This document shows positions 50,694 to 59,244 of a stretch of DNA of 64,000 nucleotides, in pieces (position 1 is the first letter of the stretch; each line of letters starts with the position of its first letter). The notes beneath the pieces are model-generated. The model made no database searches. It was not told where the DNA came from and saw nothing but the letters and a program-made list of their open reading frames with translations. The DNA lies in assembly GCF_000173075.1 (NCBI RefSeq), contig NZ_ABVL01000011.1:62001-126000 (forward strand), in the 5' to 3' direction. A program made the translations under genes and the position numbers. The stretch is from Chthoniobacter flavus Ellin428. Its GTDB lineage: Bacteria; Verrucomicrobiota; Verrucomicrobiia; Chthoniobacterales; Chthoniobacteraceae.

Positions 50694-52346
50694 CTACACC
50701 ACCGGCTGGGCCTGGTTCGGCGAGGCCGCGCTGAGGTCGCTGAGCTTGACGAGCCGGTCCTGGGTGAAGACTTCGAAGATGGCGCGGCGCAGTTCTTCGA
50801 GGCTCGCCGGTTTGGCCAGGACGCGGTCGATATTGGTGCCGGGGCCGGCTTCCCCGACGAGATCGGCAAAACCGGTGAGCATGATGATGGGCTTGGCCGG
50901 GTTCAACTGCCGGAGGACGCCGGCGAGCTGGCCGCCATTCATGCCGGGCATGGCGAGGTCGGTGATGACCAGGTCGTAATTGACCCGCTGGCATTTCTCG
51001 AGGGCAAGGCCGCCGCTGCCCGCGGTGTCGACGGCGTGGCCATCGGAGCGCAGGAGCTCGGAGACGAGTTCGCTGATGATCGGCTGGTCGTCGACGAAGA
51101 GGATCTTGAGCGGCCGCTCGAGGGCCGGAGTGATAGGCAGAGTCTCGGGTGAGGTCACCTCGCTGGAGACGGGGAAGCGCAGGATGACGGTGGTGCCGAC
51201 ATGGGGCTCGGTCTCGATATGGATGGTGCCTTTGTGCCGCTTGACGATGCCGTGGGCGACGCTGAGGCCGAGGCCAGTGCCTTGTTCGCCCTTGGTGGTG
51301 AAGAAGGGCTCCATGCAGCGGCGCGCCGTGTCGCCGTCCATGCCGAGGCCATCGTCGGTAACGCGGACCACGATGGTCTCGCCCTCGACGGCAGTGCGGA
51401 TGAGGATCTGGCCGCCGTGCGGCAGGGCGTCGACGGCGTTGAAGATGAGATTGGTGAAGAGTTCGCGGAGTTCGACGGGGTTGCCGGCAAGGATCGGGAG
51501 CTCGCGGAATTCGCGCTTCACGGTGATGTGGGCGCCCCAGGTGAGGGCCTGGTTATTCCACCGCGGCATGGTGAGGGTGACGGCCTGATCGATGAGCGGG
51601 TTGAGATGAACGGCGGCGAGGGGCTCGCCGGTGTTGCCGACTTTGTAGAATTCGCGGAGACGGCGGACGATCTGGCGGGCATCGTGTCCGGCGCTGAGGA
51701 TGCGCTTGAGGTAATCGGTGTGGTCGGGGCTCTCGAGGAGGAGCTCGCCGTAGCCGAGGATGGAGGAGAGCGTGTTGTTGAAATCGTGAGCGATGCCGCT
51801 GGCCATGACGCCGAGGGCGGCGAGACGTTCCTGCTTGATGACCTGGGCCTGGGTGGTGCGCAGATTGGCGAGGGTGGATTCGAGCTGGGCGGTGCGTTCG
51901 TGGACGCGCTCCTCGAGGAAGATGTTATGGCTTTGCAACTCGAGGTGCAGGAAGCGGGTCTCGAGGAGGTTGCGAATGCGGGCGGTCACTTCGGCGGCGT
52001 CGAGCGGCTTGTGGAGGAAGTCCTTGGCGCCGGCGCTGAGGGCGCGCAGTTTCGTGTCGGGGCTCTGGTCGCCGGTGAGGACGAGAATGGGGAAGAAGTC
52101 ATCCGCAGCGAGGCTTTCGCGGAGCTTGCGCATGATTTCGAAGCCATCCATGTGCGGCATGTAGATATCGAGGAGGAGGATATCGGGATGCAGGCGCTCG
52201 AAGGCTTCGAAGGTCTCGCGTTCGTCGTTAACGATGTGGACCTGGAAGTGGCCGCGCAGCATGCGCTCGATGAGGAGCGAGCTGCGGACGTCGTCGTCGA
52301 CGATGAGGACGCGGGCGCTTTCGAAAGTGCTTTTGGGAAGTTGCAT
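50694..52346 (-). CDS. Hybrid histidine kinase, receiver-kinase-receiver
   Basis: A 550-residue soluble hybrid kinase. Domains in order: receiver 1 (about 10-130, Asp 60 in LLLDIYMPHMDG), a coiled coil (about 135-175), HisKA (MASGIAHDFNN, His 187), HATPase (NLIFNAVDAL 299-308, DDGLGM, GTGLGLS) and receiver 2 (about 413-530, Asp 463 in VITDLAMPGMNG). It has no membrane segment or sensor domain, so the input is probably the first receiver. It most likely relays phosphate with the single-receiver protein encoded 67 bases upstream on the same strand. The output is unknown. Confidence 0.92.
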   Translation of the reverse strand: MQLPKSTFESARVLIVDDDVRSSLLIERMLRGHFQVHIVNDERETFEAFERLHPDILLLDIYMPHMDGFEIMRKLRESLAADDFFPILVLTGDQSPDTKLRALSAGAKDFLHKPLDAAEVTARIRNLLETRFLHLELQSHNIFLEERVHERTAQLESTLANLRTTQAQVIKQERLAALGVMASGIAHDFNNTLSSILGYGELLLESPDHTDYLKRILSAGHDARQIVRRLREFYKVGNTGEPLAAVHLNPLIDQAVTLTMPRWNNQALTWGAHITVKREFRELPILAGNPVELRELFTNLIFNAVDALPHGGQILIRTAVEGETIVVRVTDDGLGMDGDTARRCMEPFFTTKGEQGTGLGLSVAHGIVKRHKGTIHIETEPHVGTTVILRFPVSSEVTSPETLPITPALERPLKILFVDDQPIISELVSELLRSDGHAVDTAGSGGLALEKCQRVNYDLVITDLAMPGMNGGQLAGVLRQLNPAKPIIMLTGFADLVGEAGPGTNIDRVLAKPASLEELRRAIFEVFTQDRLVKLSDLSAASPNQAQPVV

Positions 52347-52413
52347 GCGAATGAGATCGGGTACGGCGCGGAGAGCGCGAGTGGATGTGCTGTGTCGAGG
52401 CGGCGGAGTTACT

Positions 52414-52842
52414 TCAGGAATCGAGGACGCCGTGCTGGAGGATGTGGTCGATGGCCCGGGCGAGGCGCTTCGGGGAGACGGGCTTCTCGAGCGGGCCGTG
52501 CCAGCCGAAGGCGTTGCGGCTGGCGGCGGTGCCCTCGGGGATCAGGCTGGTGACGAAGAGAACGGGGACTTCCTCGAGACCGGCGATGGACTGGATGAGG
52601 AGAGCGGCGGCGCGGCCATCGAGGCGCGGCATGTCGACGTCCATGACGACGAGGTCGGGGCCAAAGAGGCGGGCAGCGGCGGCCGCGGCGTGAGGGTCGT
52701 TGACTTCGCAGACGGCGAAGCGGCCGGTGCGTTCGAGGGCGATCTTGGTGAGGAGCGTGGAGTTGGGATCGTCGTCGACGGCGAGGATGCGGAAGGTGCG
52801 CGCAGCGGTGCTGGCGCGGGGCGAAAGAATGGTCGTGGGCAT
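52414..52842 (-). CDS. Single-domain response regulator
   Basis: A 142-residue receiver with Asp 68 in DLVVMDVDMPRLDG, an acidic pair in AVDDDP near 22-25 and Lys in LEKPVSPKRL. There is no output domain, as in CheY- or Spo0F-like proteins. It precedes the hybrid kinase by 67 bases on the same strand and probably belongs to the same phosphorelay. Its first 15 residues are Pro/Ser-rich and could be trimmed if the start is internal. Confidence 0.85.
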   Translation of the reverse strand: MPTTILSPRASTAARTFRILAVDDDPNSTLLTKIALERTGRFAVCEVNDPHAAAAAARLFGPDLVVMDVDMPRLDGRAAALLIQSIAGLEEVPVLFVTSLIPEGTAASRNAFGWHGPLEKPVSPKRLARAIDHILQHGVLDS

Positions 52843-53271
52843 GAACGGCGTTTCAGCATCGGATATGCCAGTGTTACAGAGGCGCCGCCGGGATGGAGGC
52901 TGAGGAGTTAGTCAGGGATTCGGATAACACGTAGGAGAGATTCCCGATGATCGCGCCACTCGGAAATGCCAGCGTTTTGTGGGTGGATGTATGTAAGCGC
53001 GCGATGGGGACAGTGGGGAGTTATGATAATTAACAACGCGTCAGTCCGAACCCCTGCCGGACGATGTGCGTAGATGTTCTGAGAGCAGTGATTCGGGTGG
53101 AGAAACACGGGTCGTCGCGAAAATTTTTTGCGCGAATTTTCCGCGGACGCTTCGCCGTGTTTGCAAATGCGAGAAAGCAAGAGCGCGTTGCGATTGAGCG
53201 GTCGCAAGCGGTGCTCACCGAGCTGATCTTTATACATAAGTCTCCGCCATAGGGAGACGCCGCTACGAATG
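52843..53271. other. Long gap without a gene
   Basis: About 430 bases upstream of the response regulator, followed by a repeat, contain no convincing gene. Open frames are short and Arg/Ser-rich. The region upstream of 52842 should hold the promoter of the regulator-kinase pair; I see no clear -35/-10 pair. Confidence 0.4.
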
Positions 53272-53274
53272 GCG

Positions 53275-53452
53275 CTCCTGGAAGCGGCGACTTCCTAGTC
53301 GCCGATCGAAAAAACCTTGGCGCGAAGCGCCATCACTGAAGGGCACCGCTCCGCGACGCAGGGTCTTTTCTAGAAAGTCGCCCCTCCCAGTGAGCCGCGG
53401 CCGAATTCCCCGCTGTCCCCGAAACCGGCCAAAGATGTGGGTAATGCTTAGG
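53275..53452. repeat. AGCGGCGACTT element, partial copy
   Basis: The hairpin (53275-53390) has CCTGGAAGCGGCGACTTCCT and AGAAAGTCGCCCCTCCCAG as arms. The right outer end AAAGATGTGGGTAATGCTTA (about 53433) matches the inverse of the left outer end at 50480. The left outer end is missing. Confidence 0.7.
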
Positions 53453-53537
53453 TCTCGGCGTCGGTTACGTCGACGCGAAGATTTCCGGCGCCTGGGCCGG
53501 CGTCGCTACCGCACTGATTTCGCCTCCGGGGAATTCG

Positions 53538-53978
53538 CTATTCCCCGTAGATATACCGTGTGAGTTGATCGATGGTCGCGGTCTGCGCAGAGATCATCCA
53601 CCGGACGACGTCACCGATGGAAAGGATGCCGACGAAGTCGCCGCCTTCCATGACTGGGAGATGGCGCACGCGTTTATCGGTCATGATCCGCATGCATTCA
53701 CCCACGGTATCCGCGGGGGTGACGGTAATCGGACTCCGGGACATAATCGCGGAGACGGAGGTGTCTTTCGAAGACTTGCCCTCGAGGATGACTTTGCGGG
53801 CGTAGTCGCGCTCGGTGAGGATGCCGAGAAGGCGGCCGCGATCGACGACGGGAAGTGCGCCGATGTTTTTCTCGGCCATCAACTCAATGGCTTCGTAAAC
53901 GGTGGCGTCTGGCTTGATAGACCAGATGTTGGGACTCTTGTCGCTCAGGAGGCTGGTGACGGTACCGACGATTTCCAT
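53538..53978 (-). CDS. CBS-domain pair protein
   Basis: A 146-residue protein made of two CBS domains (about 10-65 and 75-135), with VVDRGRLLGILTERDYARKV and MSRSPITVTPADTVGECMRI as typical stretches. CBS pairs bind adenine nucleotides and usually regulate a partner. I used the ATG at 53978, which has AGAAAGGA about 12 bases before it; the upstream frame reads Ser/Pro-rich non-coding sequence. No transporter or enzyme neighbour shows what it regulates. Confidence 0.88.
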   Translation of the reverse strand: MEIVGTVTSLLSDKSPNIWSIKPDATVYEAIELMAEKNIGALPVVDRGRLLGILTERDYARKVILEGKSSKDTSVSAIMSRSPITVTPADTVGECMRIMTDKRVRHLPVMEGGDFVGILSIGDVVRWMISAQTATIDQLTRYIYGE

Positions 53979-54400
53979 AGAATGGGGGTCCTTTCTATTG
54001 TTAGAAGGAAACGTAGGACCGTGAGGGGAGGAGTCAAGGGATTGGAAAACGGGAATGGCGAGTGCGGAATGCGGAATGGCCAGCGGAGGCGACGCTGGAC
54101 TCGGATGCGGTGGGGAGAAGATGGGCGCCGGAGGCGTGTTTGTTTTTGGACCTCCGGACCGAGAAATTGGAGGTTTGCCCCACAGTCCCATAGGCGTCTC
54201 GCTGCTCGGCTTTCGCTCCGCATCGCTCAGGATGACGGTTTGTTTTTTGGGTCGCTTCGCGCACTGCCGAGCGGTGTGGCAGTAGCGCGAGCGATGCAGC
54301 GGCCTCGCTCTCCGAGGCGCGGTGCGAAAAAGGCATGGCGATCCGGCGATTGCGGGATCGCGATTACGACCGAACGGATGTCGAGCGAGTGCTCGAAAGC
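53979..54400. other. Gap with a degenerate repeat
   Basis: This 420-base gap between the CBS and dynamin genes contains CATCGCTCAGGATGACGGTTT (about 54219), a variant of the widespread TCATTCTGAGCGAAGCGAAG repeat, with neighbouring GGCGTCTCGCTGCTCGGC. No gene is supported. Confidence 0.4.
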
Positions 54401-56557
54401 TTACGCGGCGGTGGCGTCGGCGGTCGCGGGCTCGGCTTCCGCCGTGAGAGTGGTGGCGCCGGGGAATTCGATCGTCTCACCAGTTTCCTGCTGGGCCATG
54501 AGAATGATCTCGGCGACGGATTTGCTGCTCTGTTCGTCGAGGGCTTTCATGGCGGCGAGGATCGCGGTGATGGTGTCATGTGGGCCCTGGCGCTGAGCGT
54601 TGGCCATCGCGAATTCGTCGCGCTGCTGGCGCAGGCGTTCGAGGATGCTCTGGCGGAATTTCCCGGCGTAGGCGGTGGCGAGCGACGCGGCAAATTTGGC
54701 GGGGTGCTCGGGGAACCGTTCGCGGACGGCGGCGTTGACCATCTCGAGCAATGCGGCGCGGGTGGTCTCGGCGGGGAGACGTTTCGCCTTCATCTCGGGG
54801 GCGATGGTCTGTTGCAGGTCTTCGCCGAAGATGCGGCGGCGGACGCTGTTGAGGCCGCGGAAGAGCATCCAATCGCCGAAAGATTTCTTCACCGGGACGT
54901 GCTCGGCTTTGATCGCCAGCGGATAGGCCTCGGTGGGCTCGGCCGTGGCGAGTGCGGGAGTGGCGGCAGCGGCGGTGGGTGCGAGATCGAAGTCGATGTC
55001 GTGCAGGTCGGTCATCACGGCCGCGGCGGGTTCGGCGCCGCCGAGCGGTCCGCCGAGCAACGAACGGAGGCGGCTGCGCGATGCTTCCGAGAGGTCGCGC
55101 GCGGCGCGGGTGATGATGGGATTCCAATGACGCGTCGCCAGATCCGCGAGGCTGGCATCGGTGCCGTACCATTCATCGAGCGCGGTGGTGAGATCTTTCA
55201 CCAGCGCCTCGCCTTTTTCGCGCGCGGCGCGGTCGATCGCTTTGCCATTCTCGGTGCGAGCCTGGTCGAAGACGGCTTCCCACGAGACGCCGAGCAGTCG
55301 TTCGGTGGTGGCGATCTTTTCGTTCAGCCCGGACATTTCTTCAGCGAGTTGCACCTGCTGGGCGACGAGTTCTTTCATCTCCGGGCCTTCGCAGACGTCG
55401 CGCATCTCGGCGCAGAAGGTCGAGCCCTGCCGCAGGCTGTCGCGCATGAATTCGCGCGTGTAGTCGCTGCTGTTTAGGTAGTCGGTGAGGTCGGCAAGGA
55501 AGGCGTCGAAGGCGATGCGCTGGGCGTCGTCGTCGTGCTGCTTCCCGTTGGACCCGTTGTTGGGCGAGGCGTTGTAGGCGGAACTCGGGGTGGTGGCGGA
55601 GGTTGTAGTGGCATGGTTTTGGGCGGGTTGGGCGAGGAAACTGGAGGCGGCGTTGAGGAGATCGACGGCGTGGAGGCGGAGGCGGCCTTCTTCGTAAGCG
55701 GTCCGCAGCGGGCCGGCCATGGAGAGAGTCTTGAAGGCCTCGATGATCTTCTGTGGGTCGCGACTCTCGGTGCTGGGCGAAAGCGTGCCGTCGGGCTGCA
55801 GGTCGCGCTTGCTGGAGTCGACGTTGATGACGAGGAAGATGCGGCTGAAGAGGCCGAGGAGTTGGTTGAACTCGGCGAAGACCTGCTCGAGGTAAAGGTT
55901 GTCGGTTTTGACGACGAAGACGGCGCAGGCCGCGCTGTCGCGAAACTCGCGGGTCAGCACGTCGTAGCCGAAATTCATGCGGCTGTAGAGGCCGGGGGTG
56001 TCGACGAGCACGGTGCTGGACTCCGCGAGGCTATCGACGGGGATCTTCACATCCACGCGGCGGATGGCTTCGGTGAAGTCGTGACGCGGATCGAAGTCGC
56101 CGCGGCGGTTTTCGGCTTCGCGGATCTGCTCAGCGAGAGCGATGTGGCTGTCGGCGATGACGTCGCGTAACATGCGGCCATCGGCGAAAACGGTCTCGCG
56201 GCCATTGTAACGCGTGGCGGAAAAGTGCGGCTGGTCGCTGTGCCGGACGTAGACCAGGCAGGGGTAGCCGGGGAGCGAGGTGACCTCGCTCACATAGGTG
56301 CGGCTGATGGCGTTCATGAGCGTGGATTTGCCGCTCTTGAGGGGGCCGAAGATGAGGAGGTAGGCCTGCTGGCTCTCGAGTTTCTCGACGAGGCTGCGCA
56401 GGCGGGCGCGGGTGTCGTTCAGCGTGGCCAGAGGGCGCTGGAGCAATCCCTCGGCGTCGCCTTTTTCCATGGCCGCCGTGGCGTCGCGCATCGCGGGCGG
56501 AAGGGCATTGAGGACGTGGAGATAGGCTTCACAGAACTTCGAGATCTCGGTTTTCAT
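54401..56557 (-). CDS. Dynamin-like GTPase
   Basis: A 718-residue bacterial dynamin-like protein. I placed the start at 56557 (MKTEISKFCEAYLHV), 26 codons inside the longest frame. G1 is FGPLKSGKSTLMNA (P-loop, about 70-83), G3 is VLVDTPGLYSRM (DTPG at 186-189) and a candidate G4 is FLVINVDSSKRD. A Ser/Thr/Asn-rich linker (about 325-350) separates the GTPase from a long helical stalk with Gln/Glu-rich coiled coil (about 380-430). A hydrophobic stretch for membrane insertion is not obvious. Dynamin-like proteins remodel or bind membranes; the role here is not known. Confidence 0.85.
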   Translation of the reverse strand: MKTEISKFCEAYLHVLNALPPAMRDATAAMEKGDAEGLLQRPLATLNDTRARLRSLVEKLESQQAYLLIFGPLKSGKSTLMNAISRTYVSEVTSLPGYPCLVYVRHSDQPHFSATRYNGRETVFADGRMLRDVIADSHIALAEQIREAENRRGDFDPRHDFTEAIRRVDVKIPVDSLAESSTVLVDTPGLYSRMNFGYDVLTREFRDSAACAVFVVKTDNLYLEQVFAEFNQLLGLFSRIFLVINVDSSKRDLQPDGTLSPSTESRDPQKIIEAFKTLSMAGPLRTAYEEGRLRLHAVDLLNAASSFLAQPAQNHATTTSATTPSSAYNASPNNGSNGKQHDDDAQRIAFDAFLADLTDYLNSSDYTREFMRDSLRQGSTFCAEMRDVCEGPEMKELVAQQVQLAEEMSGLNEKIATTERLLGVSWEAVFDQARTENGKAIDRAAREKGEALVKDLTTALDEWYGTDASLADLATRHWNPIITRAARDLSEASRSRLRSLLGGPLGGAEPAAAVMTDLHDIDFDLAPTAAAATPALATAEPTEAYPLAIKAEHVPVKKSFGDWMLFRGLNSVRRRIFGEDLQQTIAPEMKAKRLPAETTRAALLEMVNAAVRERFPEHPAKFAASLATAYAGKFRQSILERLRQQRDEFAMANAQRQGPHDTITAILAAMKALDEQSSKSVAEIILMAQQETGETIEFPGATTLTAEAEPATADATAA

Positions 56558-56928
56558 GAGGACGCTGAATGGAATTGGGCTGCTGATCCGCGAGTGGCCG
56601 CGATTGTTTTTATCGCGAGCGGGAGTGAGGAGCAAGGGAAAACACTAGGGGTAGTGGACTCGAGGCTCGTCATTAGCCAGAAGGCACAATGGGCAGGGGG
56701 TGAGGAAGATACGGCATTTTTCAGACTCTGATGCTTTGCCTTCTCCTCTGTCCTGCCGCGCCGCGTTGCCCTGCCACGAGAACGACACGCCCGTCCCCTT
56801 CCTTGATGCGAAGCAGGTCGCCACGCGGTAAGTGCGGTCGCGCAGGAGAGTTCTGGGGAGCAAGGTGCATCGCTCCGCGATAGAAGGACTGCGGGCCTGT
56901 ATCTCGAGCGAAAGTCGATGCGGCCTGG

Positions 56929-57981
56929 CTATGGAATCTTGCACCCCGCCGCGCCGTGTTTGGCGTAGTACTTTTGGTGATACTCCTCTGCGACGTAAAA
57001 CGGTCCGGCGAGGGAGATCTCCGTGGCTACCGGACCGAATAGCTTCCCGCTCTTTTCCAGACGCGCCGCGGAAGCGCGCGCAACCGTTTCCTGTTCCGGT
57101 GTGGTGAAGAAAATGGCGGAGCGATACTGGCCGCCGATGTCCGGCCCGTTGCGTTGTTTGGTGGAGGGATCGTGCATTCCCCAAAACGCATCCAACAGCG
57201 CGCTGAAGCTGAGCTTCGCCGGATCGTATTCCACCTCGACCACCTCGGCATGGCCGGTTTTGTGTGAGCAGACATCCTCGTAAGTCGCATCCTTCTTAAT
57301 GCCGCCGGCGTAGCCGACTCGCGTGTTCGTCACCCCAGGCACTTTGGCGAAATTCGCTTCGACACCCCAGAAACAGCCCGCGCCAAAGAGGACCTTTTCA
57401 CGCGCCGGCTTCACGCCGTCTTCCTGAAAATCGAGCGCGGCGGAATTGATGCAGAAACGCAGACCCGTCGGTTTGGGGCCATCCTCGAAAACATGGCCGA
57501 GATGAGAATCGCAGCGTACGCAATGGATCTCGTTGCGCACCATGCCGAAGCTCACATCGCGGGTGCTGCCGAGGTTTTCATCCGCGACGGGTTGAAAGAA
57601 ACTCGGCCAACCCGTGCCGGAGTCGAACTTCGCATCGGAACGGAAAAGCGGGAGCCCGCAACCAATGCAGGTATAAAGGCCGTGCTTGTGGTTATCGTGG
57701 AAGACCCCGCAGAAGCGCTGTTCCGTGCCATGGCTGCGCGTGATGTTGTATTGCGCGGTAGTCAGGCGGGCCACCCATGCCTCATCGGACATCGTGACCT
57801 TCGGGACGGTCAGCGGTTCGGTTAGTTTTCCGTTTTCATCGACGAGGCGAACGGTGACGGTGGAAGCATCGGGGTCGGTATGCATGGCAGTGAAAGTTTT
57901 GTCAGGACGCAGGTATCTCGCGCCGGCCACAATGCCGACGCCGCCGAGCAGCGTAGTCGTAAGAAAGGTGCGCTTGGTCAT
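56929..57981 (-). CDS. msrBA: Methionine sulfoxide reductase MsrB-MsrA fusion
   Basis: A 350-residue fused enzyme that repairs both sulfoxide isomers. The start at 57981 is preferred; an upstream extension is possible. The N-terminus (TFLTTTLLGGVGIVAGARYL, about 5-24) is hydrophobic, probably a membrane anchor or signal for the periplasm. MsrB (about 70-190) has zinc ligands Cys 105, 108, 154 and 157 (CIGCG, CVRCDSH) and catalytic Cys 177 (RFCINS). MsrA (about 195-350) has GAGCFWG with the catalytic Cys 203. The MsrB-first order is the reverse of the MsrA-MsrB order found in several pathogens. It acts alone; no electron donor gene is adjacent. Confidence 0.92.
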   Translation of the reverse strand: MTKRTFLTTTLLGGVGIVAGARYLRPDKTFTAMHTDPDASTVTVRLVDENGKLTEPLTVPKVTMSDEAWVARLTTAQYNITRSHGTEQRFCGVFHDNHKHGLYTCIGCGLPLFRSDAKFDSGTGWPSFFQPVADENLGSTRDVSFGMVRNEIHCVRCDSHLGHVFEDGPKPTGLRFCINSAALDFQEDGVKPAREKVLFGAGCFWGVEANFAKVPGVTNTRVGYAGGIKKDATYEDVCSHKTGHAEVVEVEYDPAKLSFSALLDAFWGMHDPSTKQRNGPDIGGQYRSAIFFTTPEQETVARASAARLEKSGKLFGPVATEISLAGPFYVAEEYHQKYYAKHGAAGCKIP

Positions 57982-58264
57982 GGTTCGAAGTGGATTGAAC
58001 AGCTCCGCGTGGCTTGGGCCACACGATAGCATTTGGTTGTCGATAAGGGAAACGAACGACGGGCGATCCTGATTTCATCCCGAATGCAAATTTCACATGA
58101 GCTTGGTCCAACCATTTTTGCCGGCTTCTTCGCTGAGTCAGAGCGATCTCCTCGTAGCCCGCTCCAGCCAAACGTGGATTGGTCGCGCAACGGATGTGGC
58201 GATAGAACGGGGCTGAGCGCAACGCACGGTCCGCGCGCGAATGTCATTCAATCCGTCACCCACC

Positions 58265-59122
58265 ATGGACCCACAATCCCACCCGCAGTATCCAGAGCCC
58301 ATCCTGCCTAGAGTGCCCAAGCGTGCCCTGCTGGCGGGCCAGAGCGCGATCGTCACCGGCTCGAGTTCGGGCATCGGCAAAGCCGTGGCGATCGAACTCG
58401 GCAAAGCCGGCGCCAGCGTCGTCGTCAACTACGGCCACGACACCAAGGGCGCGCAGGAATGTGTCGACGCCATCATCGCCGAAGGCAGCCGCGCGATTGC
58501 CGTCCAGGCCGACGTGTCCAAGGAAGCCGAAGTGCAGGGCATGTTTGCTGCGGCGAAAAAGGAATTCGGCACGGTGGATATCCTCGTGAACAACGCGGGG
58601 CTGCAGGTCGATTCGCCGTTCATCGATATGACGCTTGCGCAGTGGCAAAAGGTCATCGACGTGAATCTCACGGGACAATTTCTGTGTGCGCGTGAGGCAG
58701 TGCGCGAATTCCGCGCGCGGGGTGTGCGGCCGGAGATCTCGTGTGCGGCGGGGAAGATCATTTGCATGAGTTCCGTGCACGAAGTGATCCCTTGGGCGGG
58801 TCACGTGAACTATGCGACCTCGAAAGGCGGGGTGATGCTGATGATGAAGAGCATCGCGCAGGAAGTCGCGCCGTGGCGCATCCGGGTAAACTCCGTCGCG
58901 CCGGGCGCCATCCGCACGCCGATCAATACCCAAGCCTGGGACACGCCCGAGCACTATGCCGCGCTGCTCAAGCTCATCCCTTACAAGCGCATCGGCGAAC
59001 CGGACGAAATCGGCCGCGCGGTAGCATGGCTGGCGAGCGACGATGCCGATTACATCCACGGCACGACGCTCTTCATCGATGGTGGCATGACACTGTATCC
59101 CGGGTTCGAAGCAGGCGGGTAG
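58265..59122 (+). CDS. Short-chain dehydrogenase (glucose-dehydrogenase-like)
   Basis: A 285-residue classical SDR: the cofactor motif TGSSSGIGKA, NNAG in LVNNAGLQ, the catalytic Ser-Tyr-Lys in ICMSSVHEVIPWAGHVNYATSKGG (Tyr and Lys visible) and the C-terminal GRAVAWLASDDADYIHGTTLFIDGGM. The closest group is the glucose 1-dehydrogenase-like SDRs. The frame also has an ATG at 58241, eight codons upstream; I prefer 58265 because the family usually has a short leader. A repeat follows immediately. Confidence 0.88.
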   Translation: MDPQSHPQYPEPILPRVPKRALLAGQSAIVTGSSSGIGKAVAIELGKAGASVVVNYGHDTKGAQECVDAIIAEGSRAIAVQADVSKEAEVQGMFAAAKKEFGTVDILVNNAGLQVDSPFIDMTLAQWQKVIDVNLTGQFLCAREAVREFRARGVRPEISCAAGKIICMSSVHEVIPWAGHVNYATSKGGVMLMMKSIAQEVAPWRIRVNSVAPGAIRTPINTQAWDTPEHYAALLKLIPYKRIGEPDEIGRAVAWLASDDADYIHGTTLFIDGGMTLYPGFEAGG

Positions 59123-59133
59123 GAGGCCTGCGG

Positions 59134-59244
59134 CCCAACATCCAACACCGAACATTCAACGTCCAACATCCAATCGCAGAAAGCGTTCCTGCCTTGCGCT
59201 GGCGCCATTGGATGTTGGATGTTCGGTGTTGGATGTTGGATGTT
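59134..59244. repeat. Palindromic repeat, ATGTTGGATG family, copy 3
   Basis: Left arm (59134-59173) CCCAACATCCAACACCGAAC, right arm (59207-59244) ATTGGATGTTGGATGTTCGG with TTGGATGTTGGATG. The probable sulfatase start codon (59233) lies inside the right arm. Same family as 2360 and 10431. Confidence 0.8.
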
